Shown here piece by piece: positions 12,936 to 15,077 of a stretch of 15,077 nt of DNA. Under the pieces are notes generated by a model. It was given only the letters and a program-made list of their open reading frames with translations, was not told the DNA's origin and did not search any database. Positions within the stretch are counted from its first letter, which is position 1. The number at the start of each line of letters is the position of its first letter. The position numbers and the translations under genes are program-made. The DNA is taken from NCBI GenBank assembly GCA_026770585.1, contig MU646509.1, forward strand, positions 516,153 to 531,229, in the 5' to 3' direction. This DNA is from Baffinella frigidus. Lineage: Eukaryota > Cryptophyceae > Cryptomonadales > Baffinellaceae.

Positions 12936-13051
12936 GGTCCGTGTCTTGCACCCTTCCCAGCTCGTTCAAACGACGGAAACGGAGATGGGGCAAACACACC
13001 CAAACAATATCGGGGATCCAGCAGGGAGCTCGACCCGGCGCGGGTCGAATC

Positions 13052-13191
13052 TCATACGCAATCACTTATAATTTATAAACTGGATTTCAAGCAAAATTAC
13101 TACACGTTTGCTTTGATATCACATGTAAACCTCGTTCTGTGTAGTAAATTTCATTGAATCCAGTTTATAGATTATAAGTGTTTCCACATGA
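13052..13191. mobile_element. Palindromic 140-bp MITE, AATC target
   Basis: The ends are TCATACGCAATCACTTATAA / TTATAAGTGTTTCCACATGA, flanked by AATC (13048-13051 and 13192-13195). The core is CAAAATTACTACACGTTTGC...CTGTGTAGTAAATTTCATTG. It belongs to the same arm type as 14202-14341, with arm palindrome TTATAATTTATAA. Confidence 0.9.
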
Positions 13192-13252
13192 AATCGGATG
13201 TACACTTGGGCCGTCCCCAAACTGAGTGTAGTATGCGGGTGGGAGTGTCTTT

Positions 13253-13490
13253 GAGTGCGGGGTTGTGGCGTGCTTGTAAATAGGGCCCTCGTGCATTCTC
13301 GAGTGGGTCAGCCGCACCTGGGGGGGCATTATTATCTCTGAGGCGGGCCCGTTTCTTAAGGCTCATAGACTTTTGTGTCACTCAACTCAAGGCTCAAGGG
13401 CCTGATTTAGGACCTGTATCGAGAGTCATAAAGAAGAAGAAGAAGAAGTGCGGTTCCGCCAAGGGCCTCCTCCTTGCGCGGATCGGGGAG
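13253..13490 (+). pseudogene. Second copy of gene C exon C2, split by a 174-bp insertion
   Basis: AGTGCGGGGTTGTGGCGTGC (13254-13273) is identical to 12734-12753. The exon resumes at 13449 with TGCGGTTCCGCCAAGGGC and ends GGGGAG|GTCC at 13490, reading CGSAKGLLLARIGE against CAAAKGLLLARIGE. GTGC at 13270-13273 and 13448-13451 flanks the insert, like a 4-bp target duplication. The copy is broken as it stands. Confidence 0.7.
13274..13447. mobile_element. Composite insertion: MITE end fragment plus TIR with (GAA)n
   Basis: Bases 13274-13305 match the right end of the CACTCGAGG-family element (TGTAAATAGGGCC...CTCGAGTG). Bases 13353-13447 are the inverse of the repeats at 13806-13905 and 13990-14085 and finish in (AGA)n. 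A GTGC duplication flanks the whole. It may be two nested insertions. Confidence 0.6.
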
Positions 13491-13825
13491 GTCCTTCTTC
13501 TTCTTCTTCTTCTTCTTCTTCTTTTTCTTTTCTTTTCTTTCTTCTTCTTCTTCTTTCTTCTTCTTTCTTCTTCTTCTTCTTTCTTCTTCTATCTTCTTCT
13601 TCTTCTTCTTCTTCTTCTTCTGCTTCTTCTTCTTCTCCTCCTCCGCCTCCTCCTCCTTCTTCTTCTTCTTCTTTTTCTTTTTTCTTTTTTCTTTTACTTA
13701 TTTATTTCCTCTTTCCCCCTTCTTTTTCTTCTTCTTCTTCTTCTTTTTCTATCTTCTTCTATCTTCTTCTTTCTTCTTTTTTCTTCTGCTTCTTCTTTCT
13801 TCTTCTTTTTTCTTCTTTATTATTA
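13491..13825 (+). repeat. Long (TTC)n microsatellite
   Basis: Over 300 bp of TTC/TTTC/CTC units without purine interruptions of note. Poly-Ser/Phe/Leu frames over this tract are artefacts. It directly follows the exon end GAG|GTCC of the split C2 copy. Such tracts can form triplex DNA and slip in replication. Confidence 0.95.
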
Positions 13826-13905
13826 TTACTCTAGATACAGGTCCTAAAAACCTAGATAGGACCTTCAGCCTTAAGTTGAGTGATGCAATAGTCTTTTCGC
13901 CTTCA
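13806..13905 (+). repeat. Repeat end (ACTCTAGATACAGGTCCT...), copy 1
   Basis: CTTCTTTATTATTATTACTC, ATACAGGTCCTAAA, CCTTCAGCCTTAAGTTGAG and AATAGTCTTTTCGCCTT form one unit, repeated at 13990-14085 and inverted at 13353-13447. Each copy begins with a TTC tract, so the tract is part of the repeat. Confidence 0.75.
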
Positions 13906-13920
13906 GAAACGATCAAGCAG

Positions 13921-14010
13921 GTTCTTCTTCTTCTTCTTTCTTCTTCTTCTTCTTCTTCTTCTCCTTCTTCGTCGTCGTCTTCTTCTTCTTCTTCTTTCTT
14001 CTTTATTACT
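13921..14010 (+). repeat. Second (TTC)n microsatellite
   Basis: About 85 bp of TTC units with a TCGTCGTCG interruption, following AACGATCAAGCAG. It leads into the second copy of the ACTCTCGATACAGGTCC repeat end. Confidence 0.95.
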
Positions 14011-14085
14011 CTCGATACAGGTCCTTAGATAGGCCCTTCAGCCTTCAGTTGAGTGATATATGATACAAAAGTCTATGCGCCTTAC
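13990..14085 (+). repeat. Repeat end (ACTCTCGATACAGGTCCT...), copy 2
   Basis: It shares CTTTATTACTCTCGATACAG, CCTTCAGCCTTCAGTTGAG and AAAAGTCTATGCGCCTTA with copy 1. It is closer to the inverted copy at 13353-13447 (CATAGACTTTTGTGTCACTC), suggesting those two are the original ends of one element. Confidence 0.75.
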
Positions 14086-14357
14086 CACGCTAGAGTCTTG
14101 GAAGGGGTCGCCAAAAGTCAGTTCCTCCTCAAGGCAGGGGTTTCAAAAGTTAACATGCGTACCCTGGTACGCAATAAAAAATCCAACCCCCTCGTCCAAT
14201 CTCATGGGCAAACACTTATAATTAATACACCGGATTTCAATCAAAATTACTACACGTTTGCTTTAATATTACATGTAAAGATCGTTCTCTGTAGTAAATT
14301 TGATTGAATCCAGTTTATAAACTATGAGTGTTTGCCTATGAAATCTGGCGTGGTAAG
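14080..14357. mobile_element. Inverted-repeat element carrying a nested 140-bp MITE
   Basis: The ends are CCTTACCACGCTAGAGTC and TCTGGCGTGGTAAG. The interior TCTTGGAAGGGGTCGCC and TCCTCCTCAAGGCA match the empty relative at 3594-3728. The nested element occupies 14202-14341. Confidence 0.65.
14202..14341. mobile_element. Palindromic 140-bp MITE, AATC target, nested
   Basis: The ends are TCATGGGCAAACACTTATAA / GAGTGTTTGCCTATGA, flanked by AATC (14198-14201 and 14342-14345). The core is CAAAATTACTACACGTTTGC...CTGTAGTAAATTTGATTG. The relative at 3594-3728 reads CCACTCTGGCG at this point, where this one reads CCAATC-element-AATCTGGCG. Confidence 0.9.
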
Positions 14358-14373
14358 AAACGATCTCGCGCAG

Positions 14374-14409
14374 GTCCTGGGAGACTTCACCAAGGCCCAG
14401 GCGAGAGAG
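14374..14409 (+). CDS. Gene C exon C3 (12 codons)
   Basis: The micro-exon between CGATCTCGCGCAG and GAGAG|GTGCCC reads VLGDFTKAQARE in phase 0. The joined protein IGE-VLGD...ARE-VLQ stays open through the neighbouring exons. Being short, it rests mainly on frame and AG|GT border agreement. Confidence 0.5.
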
Positions 14410-14561
14410 GTGCCCAACCCTAAACGCTAAACCCTAACCCCTAACCCCTAAACCCTAAACCCTAAACCCTAAACCCTAACCCCTAAACCCTAAACCCTAC
14501 ACCCTACACCCTAACCCATAAACAATAAACCCTAAACCCTAACCCCTAACCCCTAAACCAG
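14410..14561 (+). repeat. Gene C intron made of telomere-like repeat (CCCTAAA)n
   Basis: From GTGCCCAACCCTAAACGCT to CCCCTAAACCAG almost the whole 152 nt are CCCTAAA/CCCTAACC units with some CCCTACA. The unit contains CTAAC/CTAAA, similar to a branch site, and is pyrimidine-biased. Confidence 0.8.
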
Positions 14562-14618
14562 GTTCTGCAGGCGACGGAAGGGTGGGGTCTGCAGCTTCGG
14601 ATGGGGGCCAACGCGGAG
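14562..14618 (+). CDS. Gene C exon C4 (19 codons)
   Basis: After CCCTAAACCAG it reads VLQATEGWGLQLRMGANAE and ends GCGGAG|GTGTAAACCC. An alternative acceptor TTCTGCAG|GCG would drop three codons in the same frame. Phase 0 on both sides. It is an exon island between two telomere-repeat introns. Confidence 0.6.
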
Positions 14619-14831
14619 GTGTAAACCCTAAACCCTGAACCCTGAACCCTGAACCCTGAACCCTAAACTCTGAACACTAAACCCTTAACCCTAAACCCTA
14701 AACCCTAAACCCTACACCCTACACCCGAAACCCCACACCCTCAACCCTCAACCCTAAACCTTAAACCCTAACCCCTAACCCCTCAACCCTACACCCTAAA
14801 CGAAACCCTCAACCCTCACCCTTTCACCCAG
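14619..14831 (+). repeat. Gene C intron made of telomere-like repeat (CCCTAAA)n
   Basis: It runs from GTGTAAACCCTAAACCCTG to CCCTTTCACCCAG, 213 nt of CCCTAAA, CCCTGAA and CCCTACA units. It starts and ends with AG|GTG at both exon borders. Confidence 0.8.
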
Positions 14832-15077
14832 GTGATGCAGGCGCTGCGGCAGCGGGGGGGGGAGGTAGTCATCAAACTGGAGGCGACCACCCGGAAGCGG
14901 GGCCTTCCCGCAGAACCGGTTCCAGAGTCCGCCTCTGATGGGAGCTCAAAGAAGGTCAAGGGCCGGAACCGCTCGCGGAGCAGCTCGCGGAGCCGAGCGT
15001 TGGATGGTGATCCAACCCCGCGGCCTGAATTGTACCATGCCATGGGGGGAGGGGGCGAATCCGCGTGGGGCAGGGAG
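14832..15077 (+). CDS. Gene C exon C5, runs off the window, Arg/Ser-rich
   Basis: After CCCTTTCACCCAG the frame reads VMQALRQRGGEVVIKLEATT, then an acidic-basic linker, SSKKVKGRNRSRSSSRSRAL (residues about 40-59) and a Pro/Gly-rich tail, open for 82 codons to the window end. The RS-rich basic patch could be a nuclear signal or an RNA-binding tail; this is inferred from composition only. A donor may lie further right. Confidence 0.65.
   Translation, partial: MMQALRQRGGEVVIKLEATTRKRGLPAEPVPESASDGSSKKVKGRNRSRSSSRSRALDGDPTPRPELYHAMGGGGESAWGRE

Noticed and set aside
13448-14028. Long poly-Ser/Phe/Leu ORFs on the plus strand
   Set aside because: They translate (TTC)n microsatellites in different frames. 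Only the 42-nt exon copy at 13449-13490 has protein-like content.
238-14341. CRISPR array made of the recurring palindromes
   Set aside because: Repeats are irregularly spaced, lie in eukaryote-like introns, have target duplications, and there are no cas genes.
14410-14831. True chromosome end (telomere)
   Set aside because: The CCCTAAA tracts are imperfect, short and interrupted by in-frame exons, and sequence continues beyond; they are interstitial.

Overview
This looks like nuclear DNA of an intron-rich eukaryotic microbe, probably an alga. The reasons are short GC-rich exon-like stretches bounded by AG|GT junctions, plant/alga-type telomere-like repeats (CCCTAAA) inside introns, long (TTC)n tracts, and a very high density of small inverted-repeat transposons. 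Nothing bacterial (operons, Shine-Dalgarno sites, rRNA or tRNA genes) was seen. The lineage cannot be fixed from sequence alone. A cryptophyte is my weak guess; dinoflagellates and prasinophytes remain possible.

Layout. (1) 1-8.1 kb: an unrecognised split gene (gene A) on the + strand with three phase-0 exons at 1735-1848, 3383-3472 and 7506-7616, the last ending in a stop. Decayed duplicates of these exons lie between them, and the introns are almost wholly made of miniature transposons and satellite pieces. (2) 8.1-9.3 kb: mostly repeats. (3) 9349-9731, minus strand: an ankyrin-repeat gene with a frame break. (4) 10.3-11.7 kb, plus strand: a gene with two tandem copies of an unrecognised, possibly winged-helix-like domain of about 75 residues; only the second copy holds an intron. 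(5) 12.25-15.08 kb, plus strand: gene C, at least five exons in one frame with phase-0 introns, running off the right edge and ending in an Arg/Ser-rich segment. Three of its four introns are made of telomere-like repeats; the fourth is filled with transposons, a second split copy of exon C2 and long TTC tracts.

The most notable content is a family of ten palindromic elements about 140 bp long. Nine have 4-bp target duplications; the tenth has mismatched flanks. All share an inner core reading roughly CAACGAAAATTACTACAC, but their outer arms belong to several unrelated sequence types, each still self-complementary. In two copies the duplicated target is GGTC or GGTG immediately after an exon ending in AG. 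Element plus one target copy is then exactly a GT...AG interval, as expected for introner-type intron gain. A second family (CACTCGAGG ends) and a third (CAGGGGTACC ends, TA target) also have empty-site comparisons inside this same window.

No gene product could be named beyond the ankyrin protein. How the genes might work together is unknown.
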